The position numbers were made by a program, and so were the translations under genes. The notes beneath the pieces were generated by a model that was not told the origin of the DNA, did no database searches, and saw only the letters and a list, made by a program, of their open reading frames with translations. Positions 36,136-46,223 of a stretch of 64,000 nt of DNA are shown piece after piece. Source of the stretch: an uncultured Prochlorococcus sp. (GTDB lineage: Bacteria; Cyanobacteriota; Cyanobacteriia; PCC-6307; Cyanobiaceae); assembly GCA_902616595.1 (NCBI GenBank), contig CACMTJ010000003.1, forward strand, positions 40,139 to 104,138. Reading direction: 5' to 3'. Position 1 is the first letter of the stretch. The number at the start of each line of letters is the position of its first letter.

Positions 36136-37362
36136 ATGGACTTTCAACAAGGGTTAATCACAACAATACATGAATATGGAGTAACAAAAAATTTACTTAA
36201 AGAATTAAACAAAAGTCTTAAAAAAAGATCAACTAGCATTTTAATACCTTGCTTATATGAAGAGTTTGAGCGACCAGCTTTAAAAGACATAAGAGAAGTT
36301 TTAAAAGACCTTACAGGCTTAAATGAATTAGTTCTAGCTCTCTCTGCAAAAACTGTTGAGCAAGTTAAAGAAGCAAAATCATTTTTTGACTCAATGCCAT
36401 TTCCAGTTCATGTTCAATGGACTAATTCTCCCTCTGTAATAGAACTATTAAAAAGCCAAGAAAAAAATGGGTTAGAACTTTTAGGAACTCCAGGTAAAGG
36501 ATGGGCTGTCTGGCAAGGCATAGGAGTTGCTACGAGAAAATCAGAAGTTGTTGCTCTTTTTGATGCTGACATAAGAACTTTTAGTTCTTTATATCCCTCA
36601 AGAATGATACTTCCACTTCTGGATGAATCATATGGAATATCTTATGTAAAAGCTTTTTACAGCAGATTATCCTTAGAGACAAATCAATTGCAAGGTAGAG
36701 CAACAAGATTATTTGTAGGGCCCTTATTGGCAAGTCTTGAGCAGTTAGTAGGGAAGGGTCCCTTTTTACAATATCTTCAATCATTTAGATATCCATTAGC
36801 AGGTGAGTTTGCTTTCACTAAAGACCTTGCTATGAACTTACGAATTCCTTGTGACTGGGGTTTAGAAATAGGTTTATTATCGGAAGTTTATAGAAACGTA
36901 AGAACCTCCAAGATAGCTCAAGTTGACCTAGGTTTGTTTGATCATAAACACAAGAATATTGGTGATTCATCAAAAGAAGGTTTGCAAAAAATGTGTACAG
37001 AAATACTTTCCAGTGTTTTAAGAGGTCTCATGGAGCATCAAGCAGAGACCTTAACAAGCACTCAACTAGCAACCTTAGAAGTTCTTTATAAAAGAGTTGG
37101 CGAAGATCGTGTAAAACAATTTGGATTAGATTCAGCAGTTAATCAACTTCCATATGATAGGCATGAAGAAGAGTTATCAGTACAAAAATTTGCGAAACTA
37201 TTGAGACCGGCTACAGAAGATTACTTAGCTTGCCCTACGACACAGCAGTTACCAAGTTGGTCAAGAGTTCTATCTTGTGAGAACAAACTGCAAGAAGATT
37301 TGGCAATTGCTGGGTCACAAGATATAAGGACAACTAAAAAAGAATTAATTAAAAACTTCTAA
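36136..37362 (+). CDS. gpgS: Glucosyl-3-phosphoglycerate synthase GpgS (GT81)
   Basis: A 408-residue retaining glycosyltransferase. The nucleotide-sugar/metal site [20 protein letters not shown] holds the DxD motif (about 146-148), and [20 protein letters not shown] and [14 protein letters not shown] are typical of GT81. It links glucose from an NDP-glucose to 3-phosphoglycerate. The product, after the phosphatase, is glucosylglycerate, a negatively charged compatible solute of salt- and nitrogen-limited marine cyanobacteria. It is divergent from the GH13-phosphatase-kinase operon, and its stop overlaps the convergent ureC stop by 3 bases. Confidence 0.92.
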   Translation: MDFQQGLITTIHEYGVTKNLLKELNKSLKKRSTSILIPCLYEEFERPALKDIREVLKDLTGLNELVLALSAKTVEQVKEAKSFFDSMPFPVHVQWTNSPSVIELLKSQEKNGLELLGTPGKGWAVWQGIGVATRKSEVVALFDADIRTFSSLYPSRMILPLLDESYGISYVKAFYSRLSLETNQLQGRATRLFVGPLLASLEQLVGKGPFLQYLQSFRYPLAGEFAFTKDLAMNLRIPCDWGLEIGLLSEVYRNVRTSKIAQVDLGLFDHKHKNIGDSSKEGLQKMCTEILSSVLRGLMEHQAETLTSTQLATLEVLYKRVGEDRVKQFGLDSAVNQLPYDRHEEELSVQKFAKLLRPATEDYLACPTTQQLPSWSRVLSCENKLQEDLAIAGSQDIRTTKKELIKNF

Positions 37363-39068
37363 AGTAAAAAGTACCTTTGAGCCATTGGGACTTCATCAAG
37401 AGGTTCACATGTAAGAAGTTCCCCATCAGAAAAAACTTCATAAGTTTGAGGGTCAACTGAAATATTAGGAAGTTTACTATTAAGTTTTAAGAGTGATTTA
37501 TTGATATTTCTGGTATTTTCTACTGCAATACATTGCTTTTGTAAGCCTAATTTATTTGGAATATTTTGATCAATTGAATTTTTACTTAAAAAGGTAAAAG
37601 AACTCTTAATTAGAGATTGACCGAAACTTGCAAACATAGGTCGTCCATGTACAGGACCAGGAGTAGGAATTGAAGCATTTGCATCACCCATTTGGGACCA
37701 AACTATAGACCCTCCCTTAACAACTAATTCAGGCTTTACAGCAAAAAAGGAAGGTTTCCACAATGCCAAATCCGCAATTTTACCCTTTTCTATAGACCCA
37801 ACATATTTATCAATACCATGAGCTATTGCAGGATTAATTGTGACTTTAGAAATATATCTCTTTACTCTGTAATTATCGTTTCTATCAGAATCCTGCGATA
37901 GGGGACCCCTTTGGACTTTCATTTTATGAGCGGTTTGAAAAGTTCTTGTTATTACTTCACCAACTCTTCCCATAGCTTGAGAATCACTAGCAATAATTGA
38001 AAAGGCACCTATATCATGCAAGATATCCTCAGCTGCGATAGTCTCTCTTCTGATCCTTGATTCAGCAAATGCAATATCTTCTGGGATTTTAGAATCTAAA
38101 TGATGACAAACCATTAACATGTCAAGATGTTCTTCTAATGTGTTCCTCGTATAGGGTCTTGTTGGATTAGTACTACTTGGAAGAACATTTTTTTCTCCAC
38201 AAATTTTAATAATGTCTGGAGCATGACCCCCACCTGCTCCTTCGGTATGAAAAGTATGAATAGTTCTTCCTGCAATAGCATTTATGGTATCTTCAACAAA
38301 GCCTGCCTCATTTAAGGTATCGGTATGAATACATACTTGTACGTCAAAGTTATCTGCAACATTTAAACAAGAATTTATGGTAGAAGGAGTCGTTCCCCAA
38401 TCCTCATGAAGCTTCAATCCGCAAGCACCAGCTTCAACCTGATCAATAAGATTGCTCTCGTTTGTTGAGTTTCCTTTTCCAAAAAAACCTAAATTCATGG
38501 GAAATGCTTCTGCAGATTGAAGCATTCTTGAAATATGAAAAGCACCCGGAGTACATGTAGTGGCATTTGTGCCAGTTGCAGGACCAGTTCCACCTCCCAA
38601 CATAGTTGTGATTCCAGAAGCTAGTGCTGTTTCAATTTGTTGGGGACATATAAAATGTATATGGGTATCTATTGAACCTGCAGTAAGAATATGACCTTCT
38701 CCAGCTATTACTTCTGTTGATGCACCGATAACAATATCGACATTATCTTGGATATCAGGATTACCAGCCTTACCAATTTCGAATATCATTCCATCTTTTA
38801 TACCCACATCAGCCTTAATAATTCCCCACCAATCAACTATCAAAGCATTAGTTATTACGGTATCTACAGCTCCATCAGCTCTTCTTACTTGAGACTGTCC
38901 CATCCCATCTCGAATAACTTTACCTCCACCGAATTTAACTTCATCTCCGTATGTAGTTAAATCTTTTTCTACTTCTATAAAAAGTTCGGTATCAGCAAGC
39001 CTTACTCGATCTCCTGTAGTGGGTCCGTAAGTTTGCGCATAAGTGCTTCTGTCAATTTTATAGGACAT
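37359..39068 (-). CDS. ureC: Urease alpha subunit UreC
   Basis: A 569-residue urease catalytic subunit with all metal-site segments visible: [10 protein letters not shown] (two His), [10 protein letters not shown] (carbamylated Lys), [12 protein letters not shown] and [17 protein letters not shown] (His ligands), the mobile-flap MVCHHL and [10 protein letters not shown] (Asp). It hydrolyses urea to ammonia and CO2 with two nickel ions. It is the last of the ureA-ureB-ureC run, 4 bases after ureB. Confidence 0.98.
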   Translation of the reverse strand: MSYKIDRSTYAQTYGPTTGDRVRLADTELFIEVEKDLTTYGDEVKFGGGKVIRDGMGQSQVRRADGAVDTVITNALIVDWWGIIKADVGIKDGMIFEIGKAGNPDIQDNVDIVIGASTEVIAGEGHILTAGSIDTHIHFICPQQIETALASGITTMLGGGTGPATGTNATTCTPGAFHISRMLQSAEAFPMNLGFFGKGNSTNESNLIDQVEAGACGLKLHEDWGTTPSTINSCLNVADNFDVQVCIHTDTLNEAGFVEDTINAIAGRTIHTFHTEGAGGGHAPDIIKICGEKNVLPSSTNPTRPYTRNTLEEHLDMLMVCHHLDSKIPEDIAFAESRIRRETIAAEDILHDIGAFSIIASDSQAMGRVGEVITRTFQTAHKMKVQRGPLSQDSDRNDNYRVKRYISKVTINPAIAHGIDKYVGSIEKGKIADLALWKPSFFAVKPELVVKGGSIVWSQMGDANASIPTPGPVHGRPMFASFGQSLIKSSFTFLSKNSIDQNIPNKLGLQKQCIAVENTRNINKSLLKLNSKLPNISVDPQTYEVFSDGELLTCEPLDEVPMAQRYFLL

Positions 39069-39072
39069 AATT

Positions 39073-39393
39073 TTAAGTATCTAAAGAACCGTTAACCAAT
39101 GAATTAAAACCATTTGCAATTCTTAAACCTCTATATGGAACTAATTTGACATCAGTTGTATCTCCAGGTTCAAATCTAATTGCTGTTCCTGCAGGAATGT
39201 CAAGACGCATACCGAGTGTTGTCGCTCGATCAAAAATTAAAGCCTTATTAGCTTCAAAAAAATGATAATGAGATCCAATTTGTACAGGTCTATCTCCAGA
39301 ATTAGAAACTTTTACTGTTTTAACCTCCTTACCAAGATTTAATTCGATTTCACCTTGTTCAGGAATTATTTCGCCAGGAATTAAATTACTCAT
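39073..39393 (-). CDS. ureB: Urease beta subunit UreB
   Basis: A 106-residue protein with the UreB signature: [37 protein letters not shown] and [15 protein letters not shown]. It forms the structural beta chain of the urease heterotrimer. It lies between ureA (2 bases) and ureC (4 bases). Confidence 0.97.
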   Translation of the reverse strand: MSNLIPGEIIPEQGEIELNLGKEVKTVKVSNSGDRPVQIGSHYHFFEANKALIFDRATTLGMRLDIPAGTAIRFEPGDTTDVKLVPYRGLRIANGFNSLVNGSLDT

Positions 39394-39395
39394 AA

Positions 39396-39698
39396 TTAGT
39401 TAATCGGATTGTGAATAGTAACCAACTTTGTTCCATCAGGGAAAACTGCTTCTATTTGAACTTCATCAACCATTTCAGGAATGCCCTCCATAACTTGTGA
39501 TTTTGAAAGCCAGGTAGTTCCCTCTGACATTAATTGACTTACACTTTTTCCATCTCGAGCCCCTTCAAGAACTTGAAAACTCAAAAAAGCAATTGTTTCA
39601 GGATAATTAAGCTTAAGACCTCGACTAAGCCTTCTTTCAGCTAAGAGCGCAGCAGAAAAAATTAATAATTTATCCTTTTCTTGAGGTGAAAGATGCAT
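39396..39698 (-). CDS. ureA: Urease gamma subunit UreA
   Basis: A 100-residue protein matching UreA throughout: [40 protein letters not shown] and a final [15 protein letters not shown]. It completes the urease heterotrimer. It starts 50 bases after ureD stops, so ureD-ureA-ureB-ureC probably share a transcript. Confidence 0.97.
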   Translation of the reverse strand: MHLSPQEKDKLLIFSAALLAERRLSRGLKLNYPETIAFLSFQVLEGARDGKSVSQLMSEGTTWLSKSQVMEGIPEMVDEVQIEAVFPDGTKLVTIHNPIN

Positions 39699-39748
39699 AA
39701 TAAAAAATTAATCTATAAATTCTTAAAAAAGGTTCTTTCTGAACATAA

Positions 39749-40657
39749 TTAATAATTCATAGAATCTTGTAAAGGCCATACACCTTGATATTTTGGCTCA
39801 CAAAATCCACAAACAGACCTAATTTGTTTCCAAATACAAAAAAAACATTTTCTAGCATCTTGAGAAGAACTTCCTAGAAATCTTACAGAGATTCCATTTT
39901 CAAGGATTCCAATAGATAAATTATTATTATTATTAGTTTCATTGAAAATTTTTTTTATATTTCCCACAAGATTATTTATTTTTGACTTGGAAAAATCTTT
40001 TTCGCAAATCCAAATTAAGGATCCAAAAACGGGCATGTAATCCATACCTGACTTGGCCTCAAAACTTGCCTTAGATAATTCAATCTGATCAACATATTCC
40101 CAATCATCAAGTAAATCGTTATTTCTCATAATTTCTAATTTAGACCTAAAAACTCCACTCTCAATAGATTCGCCGGAAGAAGATCTTCCAAGTCTTATTA
40201 AATCAGTAAATAAAAAACTTGAAGTTTCTGAAATAGATACTTTAAAAATTTGCTCATATAAACCATTTGCAAAGATGATTGTTTCTTGGGGGAGATACTC
40301 TAAATGAGAATTGTCAAGAATATTTATGAGATTCTTTTGCTTTGAAAAACTTCCTTTTGGATTAATTTTAGATCTTCCAACTGATCCATATACTTTTTGA
40401 GCTGAAGAAGTAGTCAACAAAACCTTAGAGTTATTTTCAAGATTTACCTCAAAATAGAGTAAATCACCTCCTACCAATCCCCCTGCAGTATGTAGAACAG
40501 GCAAAATGCATCTGCCCTCTTGATCATGCGTAGACTTTAATAATTTATAGGGAGAAGTTGATTTAGATTTAAAGATTGTTTTATCAACATTTCCTAAACT
40601 TGTTTTATTATTGAAAAAATTTAAGAAACAATTACCTTCCCATGAAGTTTTAATCAT
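39749..40657 (-). CDS. ureD: Urease accessory protein UreD (UreH)
   Basis: A 302-residue accessory protein. [32 protein letters not shown] and [12 protein letters not shown] are UreD blocks, and [11 protein letters not shown] follows. UreD, UreF and UreG form the complex that loads nickel into apo-urease. It is divergent from ureE, with about 50 bases between the starts. Confidence 0.94.
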   Translation of the reverse strand: MIKTSWEGNCFLNFFNNKTSLGNVDKTIFKSKSTSPYKLLKSTHDQEGRCILPVLHTAGGLVGGDLLYFEVNLENNSKVLLTTSSAQKVYGSVGRSKINPKGSFSKQKNLINILDNSHLEYLPQETIIFANGLYEQIFKVSISETSSFLFTDLIRLGRSSSGESIESGVFRSKLEIMRNNDLLDDWEYVDQIELSKASFEAKSGMDYMPVFGSLIWICEKDFSKSKINNLVGNIKKIFNETNNNNNLSIGILENGISVRFLGSSSQDARKCFFCIWKQIRSVCGFCEPKYQGVWPLQDSMNY

Positions 40658-40705
40658 AAATTGTTTTCTTTAATTACTAGATTAAAGTAACCAAAAATTT
40701 TGATT

Positions 40706-41155
40706 ATGAGAATGAATAAACAAATTGTTGTAACTGATTGGATTAAGAAAAAACCGAAGTTAGGTTTATTTTTAAAACTTACCTTAAGTTCAGATGAAAG
40801 AAGAATCTTAAGAGGTAAAAGATTAACTGATTGTGATCAAGAAATAATTTTACAGTTACCTAGAAAGGGCAAATTAAATGATGGAGATATTCTTTCAACT
40901 AACGAGTCCAATTTTTATGTAGAGATAATTGCCAAAACAGAAGATTTAATTGAAATAAGTTCAAATTCTAAAATTGAGCTTATTAAAACTGCCTATCATC
41001 TTGGAAATAGGCACGTGGAAGTAGAAATCGAAGAAAGCATTCTTCTAACAAAAAGTGATTATGTTATTAAAAATATGCTTCTTAATTTTAAAGTTGATAT
41101 AAAAAATACTAAAAAAAAGTTTTTTCCTGAAAGAGGTGCCCATAGTCATGAGTAA
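40706..41155 (+). CDS. ureE: Urease nickel metallochaperone UreE
   Basis: A UreE of about 149 residues. The N-terminal peptide-binding domain has LTLSSDERRILRGKRLTD and LQLPRKGKLNDGDIL, and the C-terminal metal domain has AYHLGNRHVEVEIEE with the conserved His at about 98-102. It ends FFPERGAHSHE rather than in the long His tail of some UreE proteins. A TTG at 40700 is possible, but ATG at 40706 or 40712 is more likely. It delivers nickel for urease maturation and overlaps ureF by 8 bases. Confidence 0.9.
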   Translation: MRMNKQIVVTDWIKKKPKLGLFLKLTLSSDERRILRGKRLTDCDQEIILQLPRKGKLNDGDILSTNESNFYVEIIAKTEDLIEISSNSKIELIKTAYHLGNRHVEVEIEESILLTKSDYVIKNMLLNFKVDIKNTKKKFFPERGAHSHE

Positions 41156-41834
41156 AAGTCACTTATTAAAATATTTATTAACAAGTCCAAACTTACCAGT
41201 TGGAGGATTTTGTTATTCGGAGGGTATGGAGAGTTATCTTCATAACAAAAATTTAACAGATTCAAATTCGGTGAGAGACTTAATCATAAGTGAACTAAAA
41301 ATTGGTCAGATAAGACTCGATGCAAAACTTTTACTAGACTTTTTTGATATTTTCAATGAAATAAACGACTGCAAAAATTTAAAAGGGAATATGCAAAAGC
41401 TAATGAGTTTGGATAAATGGATCCTCTCATCAAAGGACTCTCACGAAATGAGAGAACAACAAATTCAAATGGCAAAATCTCTCTTTGATTTAACCAAAGA
41501 ATTTGGATTTGAATATCTATATGAAAATAATAAAAAAAGCTCCTGGTCATTAGCGTGGAGTTGGGCTTGTTATTGTTTTGAAATTAACAAGTTAGAAATG
41601 GTTGAGAATTTTTTCTATACGTGGAGCGCAAATCAACTTAGTGCCGCATTAAGAATTATTCCTATTGGATCAACAAAAGCACAATTAATTCAAAGAGACT
41701 TATTAGCAATAATTTCAAAAGTTTCTAAAGAAATTATGGACAAAGAAATTGATGACATCTATTTTGGCAATGTAGGTTTAGCTATGGCACAACAAAATCA
41801 TAATGACCTTTATACAAAACTTTTTAGAAATTAA
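41148..41834 (+). CDS. ureF: Urease accessory protein UreF
   Basis: A UreF of about 228 residues. LLTSPNLPVGGFCYSEGMES opens the protein, and WSANQLSAALRIIPIGSTKAQ (about 160-180) is the second conserved block. It serves as a GTPase-activating and scaffold subunit with UreD and UreG. ATG at 41148 (MSKSHLLKYL) fits the family better than the GTG at 41136. It overlaps the ureE end by 8 bases and is 3 bases from ureG. Confidence 0.9.
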   Translation: MSKSHLLKYLLTSPNLPVGGFCYSEGMESYLHNKNLTDSNSVRDLIISELKIGQIRLDAKLLLDFFDIFNEINDCKNLKGNMQKLMSLDKWILSSKDSHEMREQQIQMAKSLFDLTKEFGFEYLYENNKKSSWSLAWSWACYCFEINKLEMVENFFYTWSANQLSAALRIIPIGSTKAQLIQRDLLAIISKVSKEIMDKEIDDIYFGNVGLAMAQQNHNDLYTKLFRN

Positions 41835-41837
41835 TTT

Positions 41838-42449
41838 ATGAGCAGCAAATTGAGAGTAGGGGTTGCTGGGCCTGTAGGTTCAGGAAAAACTGCATTAGTA
41901 GAGAATCTATGCTTAAGAATGAAAAAAAATTATGAGATAGCAGTTGTCACCAATGATATCTACACCAAAGAAGATGCTAACTTTCTAATAAAAAAAAAGA
42001 TTCTGGAGGAAGGCAGAATTATTGGTGTAGAAACAGGAGGTTGTCCTCATACCGCGATAAGAGAGGATTGTTCATTAAATAAAAATGCAGTTTTAGATTT
42101 AGAAAATAAATATAACCCTCTAGATTTTGTTTTTGTAGAAAGTGGAGGTGATAATTTAGCATCTAGTTTTAGTCCAGAACTTGTAGATTTATCTATATAT
42201 GTAATTGATGTATCTGCCGGAGACAAAATTCCAAGAAAAGGGGGACCAGGGATAACAAGGTCGGATTTATTATTAATAAACAAAATTGACTTAGCAGATA
42301 AAGTTGGTGCAGATTTAAATATTATGAAAAGTGATACTGATTTTATGAGAAAAGGGAAACCTTGGTTTTTTACCAACCTTAGTAGCGGCACAGGAGTTGA
42401 TGAAATAACTCAATTTTTAGAATCACATATACCCAACAATCGAAACTAG
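41838..42449 (+). CDS. ureG: Urease accessory GTPase UreG
   Basis: A 203-residue SIMIBI-class GTPase. The P-loop is [17 protein letters not shown], the metal-binding CPH motif is in [13 protein letters not shown] and GTP specificity comes from [13 protein letters not shown]. It drives nickel insertion into urease. It completes ureEFG and is followed by a 128-base gap that holds the urtA promoter. Confidence 0.96.
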   Translation: MSSKLRVGVAGPVGSGKTALVENLCLRMKKNYEIAVVTNDIYTKEDANFLIKKKILEEGRIIGVETGGCPHTAIREDCSLNKNAVLDLENKYNPLDFVFVESGGDNLASSFSPELVDLSIYVIDVSAGDKIPRKGGPGITRSDLLLINKIDLADKVGADLNIMKSDTDFMRKGKPWFFTNLSSGTGVDEITQFLESHIPNNRN

Positions 42450-42487
42450 AAAAATGTTCATTACTAATATATTGGATTCAACAAAAA

Positions 42488-42529
42488 GTTACGACTGATA
42501 CAAAACGAATCCCCACTCGTTAATAACTT
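42488..42529 (+). promoter_or_regulatory. NtcA-activated promoter of urtA (class II)
   Basis: At 42488-42501 the DNA reads GTT-N8-TAC, one mismatch from the NtcA consensus GTA-N8-TAC. Exactly 22 bases separate it from TAACTT at 42524-42529, which fits the TAN3T -10 element. This is the textbook layout of an NtcA-activated promoter, implying induction when 2-oxoglutarate is high (nitrogen limitation). The urtA start lies at 42578. Confidence 0.75.
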
Positions 42530-42577
42530 TTATTTTATCCCCCTAATCAGGGTCAATTACCTAATTTATCCTAATTC

Positions 42578-43855
42578 ATGAGAATTTCAAGGCGTATTTT
42601 GGCAGGTTTAGCTACTGCCTCACTTGCGGTCACCGCAACTTCCTGCGGTGGAGGCGGAACCTCCGGAAGTTTCGATGACACAGTAACCGTTGGTATTTTG
42701 CATTCGTTATCTGGAACAATGGCTATCTCTGAATCAACTCTTGTTGATACAGAAAAAATGGCTATTGAAGAGATAAATGCTGCTGGTGGTGTAACAGTTG
42801 GCGGAAAAAGCTACAAAATAGAATACATCGTTGAAGATGGTGCATCTGACTGGCCAACTTTTGCTGAAAAATCAAAGAAACTTATAGACCAAGACGGAGT
42901 TCCTGTCGTATTTGGTGGATGGACATCTGCAAGTAGAAAGGCAATGCTACCTGTCTACGAATCAAAAGATGCGTTCCTCTACTACCCAATTCAATATGAG
43001 GCTCAAGAATGTTCTAACAACATTTTCTATACCGGAGCCACACCAAACCAACAATCCGAACCCGCTACAGATTTCATGTATAAGCGTTCTCCCGCAGCTG
43101 GTGGAGATTTCTTCCTTGTAGGTTCTGATTATGTTTTCCCAAGAACTTCAAACACAATCACAAAAGCTCAGGTAAAACAGTTAGGCGGTAAAGTTGTTGG
43201 AGAAGATTACCTTCCATTAGGAAATACTGAAGTTGCTCCAATTATCTCAAAAATTAAAAAAGCTTTGCCTGAAGGTGGAATAATCATTAATACTCTTAAT
43301 GGTGACCAAAACGTTGCATTCTTCAAACAGATTCAAGACGCAGGTATCACACCTTCAAGTGGGTACTACGTAATGAATTATTCAATTGCTGAAGAAGAGA
43401 TTAGTACAATTGGTCCTGAGTTCCTTGAAGGTCACTACGGTGCTTGGAACTACATGATGTCAATTGATACTCCTGCATCTAAGAAATTTGCTGCAAATTT
43501 CAAGAAAAGATGGGGAGCAGATCGTGTTGTAGCTGATCCTCAAGAATCTGCTTATAACATGGTCTACTTGTGGAAACAGGCAGTAGAAGATGCTGGAACA
43601 TTCGACGACAACGCAGTAAGAGAAGCTCTTGTTGGACAAAAGTTTGATGCTCCACAAGGTCCTGTTGAAGTTATGCCTAATCACCACTTATCTCAAACGG
43701 TAAGAATTGGAGAGATTAATGCAGAGGGAGGATTTACTATCCTTGAAGAGACAGGAGTTGTTCTTCCCCAAGCATGGAACCAAAAGCATCCAAGTTCAAA
43801 AGGATTTGCATGCGATTGGACAGATCCTTCCAAAGGAGAAAAGTATAAGCTTTAA
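42578..43855 (+). CDS. urtA: Urea ABC transporter substrate-binding protein UrtA
   Basis: A 425-residue type I periplasmic binding protein. A lipoprotein-like signal (about 1-23) ends ASLAVTATSCGGGG, with Cys23 as the probable lipidated residue. The mature part has VGILHSLSGTMAISESTLVD, FGGWTSASRKAMLPV and YYPIQYEAQECSNN. It captures urea outside the membrane for UrtBC. Base use is richer in G and C than in neighbours, typical of a highly expressed gene. A strong hairpin follows it. Confidence 0.96.
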   Translation: MRISRRILAGLATASLAVTATSCGGGGTSGSFDDTVTVGILHSLSGTMAISESTLVDTEKMAIEEINAAGGVTVGGKSYKIEYIVEDGASDWPTFAEKSKKLIDQDGVPVVFGGWTSASRKAMLPVYESKDAFLYYPIQYEAQECSNNIFYTGATPNQQSEPATDFMYKRSPAAGGDFFLVGSDYVFPRTSNTITKAQVKQLGGKVVGEDYLPLGNTEVAPIISKIKKALPEGGIIINTLNGDQNVAFFKQIQDAGITPSSGYYVMNYSIAEEEISTIGPEFLEGHYGAWNYMMSIDTPASKKFAANFKKRWGADRVVADPQESAYNMVYLWKQAVEDAGTFDDNAVREALVGQKFDAPQGPVEVMPNHHLSQTVRIGEINAEGGFTILEETGVVLPQAWNQKHPSSKGFACDWTDPSKGEKYKL

Positions 43856-43880
43856 TCTAATTAAAACCTATACTTCAAAA

Positions 43881-43912
43881 TAAAAGGAGGTTAACGCCTC
43901 CTTTTATTTTAT
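43881..43912 (+). terminator. Hairpin between urtA and urtB
   Basis: A perfect 10-base-pair stem (TAAAAGGAGG pairing with CCTCCTTTTA, loop TTAACG) is followed by TTTTAT. This is the strongest intrinsic terminator-like structure I see in the window. It lies 26 bases after urtA and before urtB, so it probably lets most transcripts end after urtA, or shields the urtA mRNA 3' end. Confidence 0.75.
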
Positions 43913-43938
43913 ATAAACAAATAATTTCTTTTTTTAAA

Positions 43939-45093
43939 TTGGAGTTACTTCTCGATAGTCTTTTTAATGGTGTTGCAATCGGATCCGTACTACTTGTTGC
44001 TGCATTAGGTCTAGCTATTGTTTTTGGTCTTATGGGTGTAATAAATCTTGCCCATGGAGAACTTATGATGCTTGGGGCTTACACAACATATGTAACACAA
44101 TTAATTTTCAAATTACCTATTTTAAAACCTTTCTACAATTCGTACATAATAGTTTCTATTTTCCTTGCTTTTATTGTTAGTGGAGTAGTAGGCATTCTCC
44201 TGGAAAAAACCATAATAAGAAAGCTTTATGGAAGTCCACTAGAAACACTTCTCGCAACTTGGGGCGTAAGCTTAATACTTCAACAATTTGTCAGAAGTGT
44301 ACCTTTAGCTTATGGGACCGGTCTGGTTATAAGTCTGTTAATTGGTTTATTCTTACCAACAACATTCCCTTCAAAAATAAAAGAATCAATAAATTTCAAA
44401 TATTTTAAATTTAGTTCTTGGATATTTGCTGCTTTAACAGGGGTTTTGACAGGTAGCGTAATCTCATCCTCTGTCAGCAAACTTAGTAGAGCAAGCGCTC
44501 GAAATGTTGATGTAACAGCACCCTCATGGATGAGAGGTCAAGTTGAAATTATTGGCACTGCATTTCCTAAAACAAGATTAATGATAATTGTCATTACTCT
44601 TATCTCTGTAATAGCAATAACATTATTTCTTAATCAAAGTGCTTGGGGGATGCGTATAAGAGCAGTTACTCAGAACCGACAAATGAGTGATTGTCTTGGT
44701 ATATCTACCGAAAAAGTGGATATAATAACCTTTGGAATTGGTTCTGGCCTAGCAGGAGTTGCTGGGGTAGCAGTATCTCTTTTAGGTTCTGTAGGACCAA
44801 ATGTTGGGGGAAACTATATAGTTGGTTGTTTTATGGTTGTGGTGCTGGGAGGAGTAGGAAATTTATTAGGAACAGTACTCGCTTCATTTGGAATTGGAAT
44901 AATGACTGATTTAATTGGCGCTGGGAGGCTCTTATCAATATGGCCAGATATGCCTTTGCCTTTATCAAACACAATTAACTTTTTTGCGACCACAAGTATG
45001 GCAAGAGTAATGATATTTGCACTAATTGTTATATTCTTACAATTTAAACCAACTGGTTTATTTCCTCAAAAAGGAAGGATGGTTGAAAACTAA
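43939..45093 (+). CDS. urtB: Urea ABC transporter permease UrtB
   Basis: A 384-residue LIV-H-type permease with about eight to nine membrane helices. FGLMGVINLAHGELMMLGAY is the diagnostic N-terminal motif, and RAVTQNRQMSDCLGISTEKV is the cytoplasmic EAA-like loop. It starts with TTG at 43939. It pairs with UrtC in the membrane. Its stop codon overlaps the urtC start by one base. Confidence 0.94.
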   Translation: MELLLDSLFNGVAIGSVLLVAALGLAIVFGLMGVINLAHGELMMLGAYTTYVTQLIFKLPILKPFYNSYIIVSIFLAFIVSGVVGILLEKTIIRKLYGSPLETLLATWGVSLILQQFVRSVPLAYGTGLVISLLIGLFLPTTFPSKIKESINFKYFKFSSWIFAALTGVLTGSVISSSVSKLSRASARNVDVTAPSWMRGQVEIIGTAFPKTRLMIIVITLISVIAITLFLNQSAWGMRIRAVTQNRQMSDCLGISTEKVDIITFGIGSGLAGVAGVAVSLLGSVGPNVGGNYIVGCFMVVVLGGVGNLLGTVLASFGIGIMTDLIGAGRLLSIWPDMPLPLSNTINFFATTSMARVMIFALIVIFLQFKPTGLFPQKGRMVEN

Positions 45094-46223
45094 TGTCCGT
45101 AGGTAAAATTAAATTTGATAAAAAAATAGTATTATCATTTTGGATAATATTAATAGCCTTAATTATTGCGGCACCAACTCTACTGCCTGTATTTAGACTA
45201 AACCTTCTAGGTAGATACTTATCCTTATCCATAGTTGCACTTGGTGTAGATCTTATCTGGGGATATACAGGTTTACTAAGTCTTGGACAAGGTATATTTT
45301 TTACATTAGGTGGATATTGTGCAGCAATGTATTTACAAATAACCAGCTCCTCTGAATTTCCAAATAATATTCCCGAATTTTTTGCTTTATATGGTGTTGA
45401 AAAATTACCTTTTTTCTGGGAACCGTTTAGATCGCCTGTTTTTACCTTCTTCGCTATCTGGATAATTCCAGCATTGGTTGCAGGTTTAATTGGATTTCTT
45501 GTTTTTAGGAATAGAATAAAAGGGGTTTATTTTTCTATACTTACTCAAGCTTCTCTTCTTGTATTCTTTAACTTCTTTAATGGACAACAAAAACTTATAA
45601 ATGGAACAAATGGATTAAAAACAGATGTAACACAACTATTTGGTCAGATGGTAGGCTCTGAGTCCATGCAAAGAATATTCTTTTGGATAACCGCCTTAAT
45701 AGTTATAGCCGCATGGTTTTTTGCAAAGTGGGTAGTTAAAGGAAGATTTGGAAATATCCTTATAGGAATACGAGATGATGAACCAAGAGTTAGGTTTACA
45801 GGATACAACCCAGTTATATTCAAGACGATAATATTTTCTATTGCTGGAGGTCTCGCAGGAATTTCGGGAGCTTTATATACCGTTCAGTCTGGAATAGTAT
45901 CCCCTCAATTTATGACGGTTCCCTTTTCTATAGAAATGGTTATATGGGTTGCTGTTGGAGGAAGAGGAACTTTATTGGGAGCGATACTAGGAGCAGTTTT
46001 CATCAACTATGCAAAAAGTCTAGTAAGTGAAGCTTTACCTGCTAGCTGGATGTTTATTCAAGGAGGGTTATTTATCTTAGTTGTAACAGCTCTGCCAGAA
46101 GGAGTTTTAGGATGGATTCAAGGAGATGGTCCTAGGAATCTTCTTCAAAGATTTGGGTTGAAAAGAAAGATTGAAACCTACCCAAGCTTAGAAATTAACA
46201 ATAAGGAGGGGAATAATGAATAA
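45093..46223 (+). CDS. urtC: Urea ABC transporter permease UrtC
   Basis: A 376-residue LIV-M-type permease with about nine to ten helices. GVDLIWGYTGLLSLGQGIFF and FGNILIGIRDDEPRVRFTGY are family blocks; the second contacts the ATPases. It ends in a charged tail and overlaps urtD by 8 bases. Together with UrtB it forms the urea pore. Confidence 0.94.
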   Translation: MSVGKIKFDKKIVLSFWIILIALIIAAPTLLPVFRLNLLGRYLSLSIVALGVDLIWGYTGLLSLGQGIFFTLGGYCAAMYLQITSSSEFPNNIPEFFALYGVEKLPFFWEPFRSPVFTFFAIWIIPALVAGLIGFLVFRNRIKGVYFSILTQASLLVFFNFFNGQQKLINGTNGLKTDVTQLFGQMVGSESMQRIFFWITALIVIAAWFFAKWVVKGRFGNILIGIRDDEPRVRFTGYNPVIFKTIIFSIAGGLAGISGALYTVQSGIVSPQFMTVPFSIEMVIWVAVGGRGTLLGAILGAVFINYAKSLVSEALPASWMFIQGGLFILVVTALPEGVLGWIQGDGPRNLLQRFGLKRKIETYPSLEINNKEGNNE

